From: Seminavis robusta
Taxonomy: Eukaryota; Bacillariophyta; Bacillariophyceae; Naviculales; Naviculaceae
Length of the DNA: 43,957 nt
Assembly (NCBI GenBank): GCA_903772945.1
Contig: CAICTM010000884.1
Span: forward strand, 1-43,957
Reading direction: 5' to 3'
In this document: positions 10,160 to 19,079 of the stretch, one piece after another
Layout of the letters: each line of letters opens with the position of its first letter
Numbering within the stretch: position 1 is the first letter of the stretch
Notes under the pieces: model-generated
Told to the model about the DNA's origin: nothing
The model's database searches: none
Seen by the model: the letters and a program-made list of their open reading frames with translations, nothing else
Translations under genes and position numbers: made by a program

Positions 10160-11853
10160 GCCATCAGAATGGCTCAATTGGGAGGGATTCAACTACATAA
10201 ACCATACATAACTCTTTCTAGCTAAACATCCATATTCCACTCATCACAAATCCTTGCGTAGAGAAATTGGCCATGGCTACATTTAGCAACAACATGTACC
10301 GCCGTTTAATCGAATGGCCGTGCGCTATCCAGAGGAAGAATACTAAGTGAGTAACACTGTGTAGTGGCAATCTTGCAGTCAATGGCACTCGGCTCAACCT
10401 ACTCTAGAGGAAGAAGAGAAAAAGAAAGCACCGCCTCAATTGAGTCAAATCATGATGAACACTGAAATGCACACGAAGTCTTAGAATTCCATTCTAGAAT
10501 TGTACATAGAGTTCGTCGAAGGTAACGACAAAGCAATATGTATAATAATTGAATCAGTTGTTCGAGCCACATCACAGTGAGTGTCGTTGGGTGGTTGAGC
10601 CTTCTGCATGTAGCGCATACAACAGCGACAACCATGGGGAGTCAATGTGCAGTGGTCGGATGGGAAATGAGATTCAATTCATCCAGAGCACTGATGTTGA
10701 CCCACAGCTCTCTACTGGTAGCATGATGAGTACCACTGGTTGTTATTGGCTGGTATTGGACAGCACTGGGAGATCACCTTTTGTTCTGACTTTTAATTTT
10801 AAAAGAAGGAGAGCTTCATTTTTGATGTCAACATACAAAGAGCTGGGTTGGGTAGAGCTTGACTCCGCCGGCATATGGGATTGATGGGATCCTATGACCA
10901 CGCCCACGAGGAGCCAAATCAGCTAGACATGGGACAACCCTCATGGCAGATGAACGTATTGGTTTGGCAAGGAATTGCAAATCTGGGATACCCAGACAAC
11001 GCTATTCCAGACATCCCACATGCCGCGCAGTGTCGAGGACTCATGATCTATGCTTGCTTCATGCCTATTATGGCCATGGAAAGCCAACAATGCCACCTGA
11101 GAGGGAGCATTGCCATTGATGATATTGAAGCTCCTTGCGCTCAACAGAGAAGGTTCCAGGCTTTGTAACACTGGTCCACCACTGGTGATCCTTTGATTGC
11201 ATGACGGAGATATTTGTGTTGAGCGGTCGAACACTGCATCCGATACACCTAAACACTCCCAGGCATTTCTAGAGCCATGAACCCGTATTCGCTTCGAGAG
11301 ATCCAGGCCTTGCTTGGCAAAGCGATGTCTCGTCATTTCAACGGGAGTCCTGCTGGGCCTTCACTTTGTCCTATGATACATGTTGCTGGCGGAAAGGTAG
11401 CGCTGACGCCTGGCAATCGAAACATCTAGTTTGGATTCGATTCTTCTGTCGCGGAGGCTCGACAAATTTCGGGGGGTGATGATTTCTTCGGCTACGAGTG
11501 CATACCGTACGGTATCCTCAAGCCATCTAGCTAGACCTGCGGGTTTACGGTGCCAGACGTCGGTTGTACTTTGTTCAAGGAGATTGATGGTCTTTAAATT
11601 ATTTTGCCAAGGTTTACATTGTTTCTGGTCCATACTATTGCAACTGGCATAGTATGCACAAGCCTTTATTGTCTGGTTCGGGTGGTCGGATCAGATGCTG
11701 AAGTGCTCGAAATAGTCAAATATTAGTTAGTACCACTTCATGTAGACCATCGTCGCAATGTGAGAGACGCTTTGCGTCCTGTTCATGTCAGAACTCTGTC
11801 ATTGGCTTGTCCCAGTCCCCATTGTGTGCTGTGTGCCAGTTAGTTTTCTCGGT
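10160..11853. other. 1.7 kb without a supported gene
   Basis: Frames of up to 131 codons occur on both strands (for example 10941-11336 and 11361-11633 on minus) but overlap one another. They show no motif, signal peptide or clear codon pattern. Nothing further can be supported. Confidence 0.35.
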
Positions 11854-12219
11854 CTATGCAATGCATGCAGTTCCACTGGCACCACGAGGGAACCGGCAGT
11901 GTGGGCGGGTAGGAGAAAGAGAGGTACCGTAGGCAACAGGAGCGACGGGAGAGAATGAAGGCAAACTCTTGAACTGATACCGCGCCAATTGGGCTAGCGC
12001 ATTCAAAGACTCAATGTTGCTGGCTCCACTGCTGCTGAGGTCCATGCTGAGTTTAGAAGTGAGCTTTTCAAGTCGGGCTTCACTGCGAAAGCGATCGCAG
12101 TCCTCCGGTTGGTAGAAGAGAGTCTTTGCTTCGCTCTCAGTCTTTCTTGGCACAACAAAGACGTCGGAAACAAGTTCATTGGCAAAGTGAACGCGGCAGG
12201 TAGACGTGACGGCGGACAT
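11854..12219 (-). CDS. Small diatom-type hypothetical protein (VHFAxELVSxVFVVPR / FYQPEDCDRFR)
   Basis: A 121-residue frame from ATG 12219. It begins MSAVTSTCRVHFANELVSDV, then FVVPRKTESEAKTLFYQPED, then CDRFRSEARLEKL. The pattern V-x-F-x(6)-V-x(2)-V-x-P-R, followed after about 15 residues by [FW]Y-x(3)-[DE]-x(2)-x-F-R, recurs in many short uncharacterised diatom proteins as I remember them. Function is unknown. The C-terminal 40 residues are Pro/Ser/Arg-rich and probably disordered. A longer overlapping minus-strand frame (12003-12518) has low-complexity composition and is considered a shadow. Confidence in a real gene is moderate; confidence in any function is nil. Confidence 0.5.
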   Translation of the reverse strand: MSAVTSTCRVHFANELVSDVFVVPRKTESEAKTLFYQPEDCDRFRSEARLEKLTSKLSMDLSSSGASNIESLNALAQLARYQFKSLPSFSPVAPVAYGTSLSPTRPHCRFPRGASGTACIA

Positions 12220-12955
12220 GACGATAATGTGATGTGATGGGTAGAAGTTTTCGAGTGGAATTGTGAGGCTGCCCGACTTGAAAATTGTGAGGAAGATGAA
12301 TTAGCGGGGCAGTTGTCATGTATTTCTCTTGCCTTCTGCGCGAATACTGCGCGAGCTCCTGCTGTACTCACAAGGAAGCCTTCTCTCCGCAAAGCTGCAC
12401 GCATTCTGTTGATTGGAGAGCTACTCAGTATTGGAGAAAGTAAGCCACTGGACCTGCTACCGGTACTGGAGATTGTTGGGTTGTTTGTTGGTTGTTGGGA
12501 GGAGGTGGTTGCGTGCACAGCTCACTACTGTAGAAACTGTGCGGTTATCTGCAGTAGTGCCTCTTGATTCCGAAGGTTTCTGTTCTGGCTTCTCAAATAA
12601 GAGTGAAAAGGCTTCCTTGCTTTCTATGCCACGATGAAAAGTCACCTGTGACTTGTGGATGGCTGTGGTCACTGCGTTGCATCAGCTCAGCATTCTGCAG
12701 AGAACCAGTAGTGCGCTGTGATCGAGAGACCAAGCCAACAAGATCAGCTCAAGATCAAAGGTGCCACCATTGGCAATTACACAGTACGGTAGGCTCTATT
12801 CAAAGCTATTCAACCGGACAAGACCGGCCAAATAAATACCGCCAGATGGACTGGCCAGCCAAGAGAGAACTTCTCCTCCTCAGTTCCTCGGATTCTTCGA
12901 TTCTCTTGGCCGAGGCGAGAAGGTGCCACTGTGTTCTCGCATATACTCCGAGCGA
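12220..12955. other. No supported gene
   Basis: Upstream flank of the minus-strand small gene. Frames on both strands overlap and carry no recognisable motif. It ends at the target-site duplication of the foldback element. Confidence 0.35.
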
Positions 12956-12960
12956 AGACA

Positions 12961-13036
12961 TTAACGCTCGGAGTCCCAAAATCTGGGAGACCCCACTCCC
13001 AGATTCTGGGAGTGGGGTCTCCCAGAATCTGGGAGT
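12961..13036 (+). repeat. Left terminal inverted repeat (3 modules of 23 bp)
   Basis: Starts TTAACGCTCGGAGTCCCA, then three near-palindromic units spaced exactly 23 bp apart. Each unit can itself fold into a short hairpin, so the arm is both an inverted partner of the right end and a string of small cruciforms. Confidence 0.85.
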
Positions 13037-13471
13037 CTCTACAGGTAGGTGTGGTAAATATTGGGTCAGATTTCTATTTTATTCCCGCATCTACCTGAAT
13101 ATACTGTCTTCCAGGAAAATGGATGCCTTTGAATTGTGGGTTGATGGTTGATGAGTCTGCCATCATGTACAAAGGAGGTTCTGTTGAACCGGAATCGAAG
13201 AAGACTTGACAGCCGTCCCTTGTTGCATTAGAAGTAGTCGCTTGTTGTTTCATTAACGGTAGAGTCGCTCAGTCGTCGTCCTTGTTGTGGGTCTGCCAGA
13301 AGAGTGTCGTCGCCGGAAGAAAGGAAGAAAGGTCGAGTCGCCGGAAGAAGACCGAATTGATCCGTCGAACGGAAGACGCTCGCTTGTTGTTGTTATACGG
13401 TAGGAGTATTGGTCGCTTGTTGTTGCATTCGCGGTAGAGGCGTCATGAAAGAGGAGGCGAAGAAAGAAGTC

Positions 13472-13523
13472 ATCGATCCGTCGTCAACCGAATCGATCCG
13501 TCGTCAACCGAATCGATCCGTCG
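13472..13523 (+). repeat. 20-bp tandem triplication inside the foldback element
   Basis: The unit AATCGATCCGTCGTCAACCG is repeated with starts near 13471, 13491 and 13511; the last copy diverges after GATCCGTCG. It lies in the non-coding interior. Confidence 0.8.
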
Positions 13524-13700
13524 AGCGATCGAACGGCTGCCGCTGCCACTACCAAACAAACAAGAGGAGCATGTCATGGTGGTGAGTAGTAGCCTTTGTT
13601 AAGAGGAGTAGCCGCTGTAGAAGAGATAGCATCATCTTGATAGAGAGTAAACATAGAGTAAAGGTACGATGTACTGGTAGAGGTATGGAGTTCGCAGGGG

Positions 13701-13801
13701 TGACTCCCAGAATCTGGGAGTGGGGTCTCCCAGATTTTGGGAGTGGGGTCTCCCAGATTTTGGGAGACCCCACTCCCAGATTCTGGGACTCCGAGCGTTA
13801 A
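13701..13801 (-). repeat. Right terminal inverted repeat (4 modules of 23 bp)
   Basis: Four units with 23-bp spacing, ending GACTCCGAGCGTTAA. It has one module more than the left end, so the arms differ in length by module copy number. Variant bases (CCCAGATTTTGGGAG versus CCCAGAATCTGGGAG) distinguish individual modules. Confidence 0.85.
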
Positions 13802-13806
13802 AGACA

Positions 13807-15159
13807 GGTGCTGCTAACGTATCAGTACCAGTCAAGGAGACATCTCTGTTCGCCAACATGCAGTCTGGAATGTTTTGCACTTGCAACCTGCTGCATGCCA
13901 GCACTTCCGCAGAAGCAAATCAGCCAAGGCAGGTGAGAGGACTACTAGTAATACCGGTAGGGACCGGCAGTGAAGATCGGGTTCCTGGTGCGGGAGGCGC
14001 ATACAAACATACGACTAGGATGAAGCAGTGATCCCCGGGGTGTGATTTTCTTGTGGGTTTAGCGGCAGCTGGCTATTGTAATTCATTTTCTTATTTGCAT
14101 CCAATTCGCTGGTCTCGAACACAGCTACGGTACCACTATCAGTACCGGAATATCATCCTCCGAACCTCTTCTTGAAGGCTGTTGTCCACTGTTTCGGCCT
14201 GGAGCCATGTAGTGTCGTCTATTGGAGGCAGCCTACCTGAAGCCCCTCGACTTAGTTCCTTGTGCAAAGTGTCACGCGTACCCGACCCAGCCCTAACCCA
14301 GCTCCCTGCGGTAGCAGAATCACATGGTGGTAGACTATCACTCGGTAGCGCGGTGTAGACTTGTAGACTTTGTAGCTGTGTGGACTCGACCCGGCTGTGA
14401 CCTGCTACCAGTACTATAATAGTACTCCGTGGCTGGAATCAATCTTGACCCATCCACATAATATTTACAGGGTCTTCCTACCTGTACGTGTACTAGTAGC
14501 TCGACGGAAAGACTGTAAAGACAGTTCATGATTCAATCAGCGAACACTGGAGGACAGAATCTGCGTTGGCAAAATCTAACTTCCCCATCCAGTACGTTGA
14601 CTGGTAGGTGTTGTGCTCGCGGTTCTGACAATGCGACCCAGCGTCTTCAACAAGCTCTTCAACATCAGTCTGCATGCAAGGTTCCTCAAGTTCCACCACA
14701 AAGGAAAAGCCAGCTGTGCAACCAGCTGCAGCCGTAGGTCTCTGTAGCATTGTACCAGTCCTGATGATGTGTCAACTTGAACAGCTAACGTTTCAGTGGT
14801 TTAAATTATGGTGCTCCGAGAGGCTATTCGGAGTCACTTTTGTTGAAGCTCAACTTTCCTGGGTTCTTCTGACTGCTCTTGATGTCTTCTCTTTAAATCT
14901 TGAAGCCTAATCAGTGGTACATTGTGTCCAGTAGGCTCTTCGCCACTTCAATGCGCTTTTCTGCAACCAGTGTGAACCGAATCAGCCGGTACTGGCGACT
15001 TGGAGCTTGACTGACTAACTGGCAACCCAGTTGGTTGGTTGTGGAGCCATCAAACGAGCAAACTTGAAAGCAACGTCGAGAGCTCACAATTCTCTCCAAT
15101 CTCAACTTGGAAGCAACAAACAAAAGCACAGCACTTCTTCGCTACTACAACACATCAAG
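13807..15159. other. No supported gene; includes 5' flank of the DUF6824 gene
   Basis: Several short frames on both strands with no motif. ACCGGTA and GTACC palindromic words recur. The last 100 bp (15060-15159) probably include the 5' untranslated leader of the next gene. An in-frame Met at 15031 would add 43 residues unlike the family. Confidence 0.4.
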
Positions 15160-15816
15160 ATGCCTCTCTCCAACACTGCCATTGTTCTCCCCGCCGACTT
15201 CGTTCCCACTGAACACACCATCATCATTGGCCGTGGCCGTGTCATCAAGCAGCACAGTGCCAACAAGAAGTTTGACAAAATGGTGGAATCGTGTGCCAAG
15301 GAATACGCCGCTGCCCCTTGCAAAGCTGAAAAGGGACTCCTTTTGACTCGAATGATCAATGAGATCCACGACGCTGCTCCCATGGCTGGATTTGTCCGAA
15401 AGGATCCCACCACCAACCAGTGGACACTTGTCGAAGAAGCACTCGCCCGTCAAACAGCAGCCCAAGCGATGCGCAATGTACTCAGCCACTCTTACAGATC
15501 TTCTAAGCAATTCAAGTCCAAGAGACGTCTTCAGCAAATCGCCGCTGCCAAGCAACAACAAGTTCAGGCACCCACACCCGTTTTCACCATGAGCCTCCCT
15601 CTCCGCTGTGTCTCTCCATCTGAGAGCAGCGTCTCCAGTCAAGAATCTTCCAGTCGCAGTACTTGCCGCCGAAGTGATACAGTCGCACTCAGTAAGGACA
15701 CCGTTTTCATTCTCATGTCCGCCTTTGGAAACAATGTTTCTGAAAACCCCTTTGAGCCACGTCCATTGGCAACAACACAAGTCGATGTCTTTGAACCCAT
15801 TCCATTGGCCTTGTAA
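15160..15816 (+). CDS. DUF6824-domain protein
   Basis: 218 residues from ATG 15160 (MPLSNTAIVLPADF). Residues about 25-125 match the diatom-expanded DUF6824 domain. They show IIIGRGRVIKQHSANKKFD, then a helical stretch ending KAEKGLLLTRMINEIHD, then FVRKDPTTNQWTLVEEALAR, then QAMRNVLSHSYRS. This is the usual order of GRG motif, N-x-x-F block, I-x-x-I helix, W-x-x-V and AR. The remainder is a Gln- and Ser-rich low-complexity tail with SSVSSQESSSRS. The domain is common in stramenopile genomes, often in possible nuclear proteins with DNA-binding-like composition, but its biochemical role is not established. I prefer 15160 over the upstream Met at 15031 because the domain starts soon after it. 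No intron is needed. Confidence 0.82.
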   Translation: MPLSNTAIVLPADFVPTEHTIIIGRGRVIKQHSANKKFDKMVESCAKEYAAAPCKAEKGLLLTRMINEIHDAAPMAGFVRKDPTTNQWTLVEEALARQTAAQAMRNVLSHSYRSSKQFKSKRRLQQIAAAKQQQVQAPTPVFTMSLPLRCVSPSESSVSSQESSSRSTCRRSDTVALSKDTVFILMSAFGNNVSENPFEPRPLATTQVDVFEPIPLAL

Positions 15817-16296
15817 GCGCAATTGCACATGCTTCCAGCCTCCTCTCCTCTCCTTAATCCGACTGTCAATACTGCTTCTACCCTTCCGACTCAAACCGAC
15901 TGTACACTACTCTGAACACTTTCTATGTAAATAAGCTGCAAACTGCAAATAGTATCATGGTTATGCCATCAAATCACTGCCTATTTCTCTAGTAGGTACA
16001 TGTAGTACGCCGGCCAGCAACATCAGGAATAGGATTAACTATCACGTGTTTTATTCAAGCAACCCCCCGGTGCTCCATTTCCCAGCAGGATTGCGGGTTG
16101 GAGGACGCTTCACTGTCCACGTGCAGTTGCCTTGGGCAAGTGCAACGAAGTGAAAGAATAGCAGTGGAAAGACAACCCCTACCGTTCTGTCACGCCAAAG
16201 TTCTAAGCCACTAGCCAAGGCCAACAATGCCAAGGATCCCACTGATACTGTTGCTCGCTCCCAAAGCTCGTCAAGTTGGCATCCGCTCCAAGGTGG
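15817..16296. other. 3' flank, no supported gene
   Basis: 3' untranslated region of the DUF6824 gene, then sequence with no convincing frame. No recognisable repeat except TACATGTAGTAC at about 15998-16009. Confidence 0.35.
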
Positions 16297-17464
16297 TTAG
16301 TCTACCGCTGCTGGATGGGACCATCGGAACGAGTGGTTCTCTTCCAGTTGAGCCACCTTCAGACGAGCTCCGAACACATGAAAGTACTTGATACTTGATG
16401 GCTTCACCCAGACGAAATGCAACGCGGTCTTGTTCCCCCAGCTCCATGAGTGTTGCCCATACCGTTCGGAAAGTGTGCCGGCGTCCATCAGCAAACCACC
16501 GCGTGCCGCTAGAAGAACGGCAACCTCGTATACTTTCTCTCTGTTATGTGGGTCAGACCCTTCAAAGTCGCCCGCTCCGCTTCGAAGAAGACGTCGTAGT
16601 GGACGTTGGGATTCTCTTTGCTGATCCAATCCTTCACTCTCTTGTGAACTGATTTACCCATTTTCTTGTACGTACTTCCGTTTCCATGTGAGACGAGCAG
16701 CTGCAAAGCAGGAGAGTCCCTTTGACAATGCTTCCTTATAAATGATCGGAGAGGCTTGGTAAGTCTTCAGGTACACGTCCCCACCGCGTGCCATGTCGGC
16801 ATACACGGCAAAGAGGTAATGTGCAAAGCCCTGCCAAAGATCCACGAATATCCCCAGGGTAGAACACGCTATCAATCCAGGCAGTTTTCGGTCTCAGCGT
16901 GTCTTCCTTTGGAACATGATCTTGTTTGACTATTCCTTGAAGTATCCCTCCATCTCCTGACTCTGCCAAGGTATGATGTGGTCTCCATGGCAAGCGAATA
17001 TAATTCAATTGTAAGCTCATAGTTCTGGTCCCAGCCATGTTCATCCAACAAGGCTACTGGTACCCCTTTTCGCCAAACCTTCCTTGGTGATTCCTCGTCA
17101 CGTCGGAGCATGGGATAACGTGTAGGCAAGTTCTCCTGTGGAAGCCCTGACCGAGGAAGGAACATAGAACGCGTTGGATGCATTCAAGGAAAGATCCTTC
17201 TCCAAGGAGGGTCTCTGATGTGGCGGCATCCTGCCGATGGAAAGGCTTTGACTCCAGCTGCTGCCTCCGTTCGAGATCCTCTTGTGCAGACTCCCCACCA
17301 AACCCAAGCCCTCTTTCCCTCAAGAAGACTTTCGCTGCTCGCGCTCTCGGATTCAAGATCGGGCAATTCTCTCGAGTGGACAAAACGTCCAGGCAGGCCA
17401 AGGCGCATCTTTCAGTTCGACAAGGACGACGAGCCTCCGTGGCACTGATTTCCACTGATTTCAC
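16297..17464 (-). pseudogene. Remnant of a diatom ATPase-type signalling protein (helical-repeat region), many frameshifts
   Basis: The minus strand carries ordered peptide blocks in changing frames. First comes ERRQQLESKPFHRQDAATSE near 17250. Next are HGWDQNYELTIELYSLAMET (about 17010) and FAHYLFAVYADMARGGDVYL (about 16800). Then come ARLTWKRKYVQENGK (about 16680) and HYDVFFEAERATLKG (about 16580), and finally the EVAVLLAARGGLLMDAGTLSERYG block (about 16460). The order resembles the helical region after an NTPase in large serine/threonine kinase-ATPase-histidine kinase or cyclase signalling proteins (the DNYELTLELY..., EAE..., A.LAARKGL..DA....ERYG pattern). At least four frame changes are needed, so it is dead as read. 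No kinase or P-loop part is present. Introns cannot account for all breaks because matching blocks overlap in different frames. Confidence 0.6.
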
Positions 17465-18154
17465 TTTCTCTTCTTGAAGTCAAAACGTCACACAATGCAG
17501 CAAACTTAGTCGCTCTTTTCTGAATTGTGTCGAAGCAAGATCTCGAGGCTACTATGGTTAGAGGGAACTATATTTGCTGAATTAGTGCAAGTTGAAATGG
17601 GACCTGTACTTCGGTACCGATTGCCCAAGGTGTGAGTTATGTACCATGTATGCATAGCAGATTTCATGGAATGGTGGAACGGTGATGCAAGCACAGCCTT
17701 TGCTGGGAGCTGGGAGGTTGGGGCCACCCACATCAGAATGAGAAGAACACAATGCCGCGCATGTAAAGACTGCACGGGAAGTGGAACCTCCCAAGCTAAA
17801 TCCGTGGGAAGGCTACGACTATACCGCTACGAATGATGAATCCCACTGGGAGGCGGACTGTCACTCCGTGGTTGGTACTTTTTTAGGCGCAAATTTCAAT
17901 GACTCGACCATGTAAAACGCTTGAAATTGTGAGTGCAAATGATTTACCGAGTCTACAGTGTACGACACTGGTACGGATAAGGCTTCGATACGATCCAATA
18001 ATTAATGTTTTCGGCAATTGTCATCTTGTGTGGGACATCAAGGATTTAACAACTTACAACAAGAAACTCACCACTCCAACGCTCGAAGGGAAGAGGCAGA
18101 GGGAAGGGTTCTTTGCTTCGAAACATAGTCTACCTTCGCCTTTACCCTCTCTTT
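17465..18154. other. No supported gene
   Basis: Short overlapping frames only. It contains the 5' flank of the broken ATPase remnant and no recognised repeat. Confidence 0.35.
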
Positions 18155-18321
18155 CCTCTATCAAGATGATATTATCTCGTTTACAGCGGCTACTTCTCTC
18201 TACAGCTGCTACTATCCACCATGACAGGCTACTATTGTTTGGATTGACTGGAAACGGCGACAGCAAGCTCGTTCTGTTCGACGGATCATCCACGTTGGGA
18301 CACCTCGTTGCTGTTTTTTGA
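18155..18321 (+). repeat. Dispersed-repeat copy related to the interior of the 841-bp foldback element
   Basis: The plus strand here aligns with the reverse complement of about 13571-13665. Shared blocks include CTCTATCAAGATGAT, TACAGCGGCTACT and CACCATGACA, with substitutions and small indels between them. Both can be translated to similar peptides (SIKMILSRLQRLLLSTAATI here, SIKMMLSLLQRLLLLTKATT there). No TTAACGCTCGG end or 23-bp module is found here, so this copy is either truncated or a different member sharing only the interior. Whether the peptide is translated cannot be judged from the sequence alone. Confidence 0.7.
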
Positions 18322-18979
18322 AAGGCTGGACGGCATGACATGAAGCCTCTGCTATCTACCACGTGAGAGTTCCTTACCCTGATGTGGTCCCTCGTGCGGC
18401 TTGGAAGCAGCGTCCGACAATCAACCACCACTCTACGGTACCTTTGCCGACGGCCGTTTTCAGTTTGAAACGGCAATCAGATGACGCGCTCCATTTTGAT
18501 TTTTGATGTTGACACCTTTTTCGATTTTGAGTTGGTCTTGCCAAAAAGTCGTCGCCTGAAATAAAACGCCCTGCTGAATTGCAAGAAAAGACGTTGCCTC
18601 GCCAAGCTCTTTCTCTTTTTCTCGCACAATTTACTTCTTCTTCCAATGCATGACGATGACACCTTTCCCGGTCTGCTTGCGGCTGTCCCTTCGGGGGCCC
18701 GTGGTTCCTTCGGGAGCCCAGTGGGGTTGGCTTGTTGGTGGCCATTTTATGAGCCCTGTCCTGCCCGTCGACCCGCTGGGAAAGGTGTCATCTTGCGGTG
18801 GTTCCAGCTGGGTGGTATGGTTCGTCCTCGTGCAAGGTAAGTCCATGTGTTCCTGTCTTTGTGTCATTGTCGCGTTGTTTGCTTGTTTCACGGTCGTCGA
18901 CCGATCGTTGCGCCTCATCTCCTTTAGTTCCCAACGTAGGTCTGTGGCCGTTGGCAATGGTGCCGTTCGTGTTCCAGTC
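18322..18979. other. No supported gene; 5' flank of the copia scrap
   Basis: The plus strand is open from 18650 into the copia fragment and beyond. However, the codons before 18980 do not resemble the preceding part of RT, and the antisense strand is equally open. Confidence 0.3.
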
Positions 18980-19075
18980 AGAACCGTCGACCTCTCCATG
19001 CCAGGGTACATCACAAAAGCCCTAGCACGTTTCGAACATCCAAACCCCAACAGAGCCCAACATTCACCATACAAA
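18980..19075 (+). pseudogene. Ty1/copia-type RT/RNase H junction fragment
   Basis: About 32 codons read RTVDLSMPGYITKALARFEH followed by PNPNRAQHSPYK. The TVDLSMPGY-x(2)-KAL-x-RF-x-H ... QH[AS]P motif is characteristic of the region after the RT palm in copia-like polyproteins of stramenopiles. The expected downstream continuation (W-x(3)-YG..., then the YYARAVD block) is missing. A GT-rich tandem array begins within 5 bp. It is either a truncated relic or the point where the array replaced the element. Confidence 0.65.
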
Positions 19076-19079
19076 TGCC

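Larger units (their letters stand above)
12961..13801. mobile_element. 841-bp foldback/MITE-like DNA element with modular terminal inverted repeats
   Basis: The ends are exact inverted copies: TTAACGCTCGGAGTCCCA at 12961-12978 and its reverse complement at 13784-13801. The element is bracketed by the 5-bp direct repeat AGACA (12956-12960 and 13802-13806), as expected for a target-site duplication. Inside each end are 23-bp modules made of a 15-bp near-palindrome (CCCAGAATCTGGGAG and variants) plus the linker TGGGGTCT. There are three modules on the left (starts 12975, 12998, 13021) and four on the right (13706, 13729, 13752, 13775). The interior has no transposase; it holds three CGCTTGTTGTT-type repeats and a 20-bp triplication. 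Part of the interior (about 13571-13665) is related to 18155-18260 in inverted orientation. It would depend on an enzyme encoded elsewhere. Confidence 0.85.

Noticed and set aside
11854-12518. Overlapping 171-codon minus frame at 12003-12518
   Set aside because: Low-complexity Ser/Thr/Pro/Ala composition and overlaps the better-supported frame starting at 12219.
15145-15894. 249-codon minus-strand frame opposite the DUF6824 gene
   Set aside because: Antisense shadow; the plus strand has a recognised domain.
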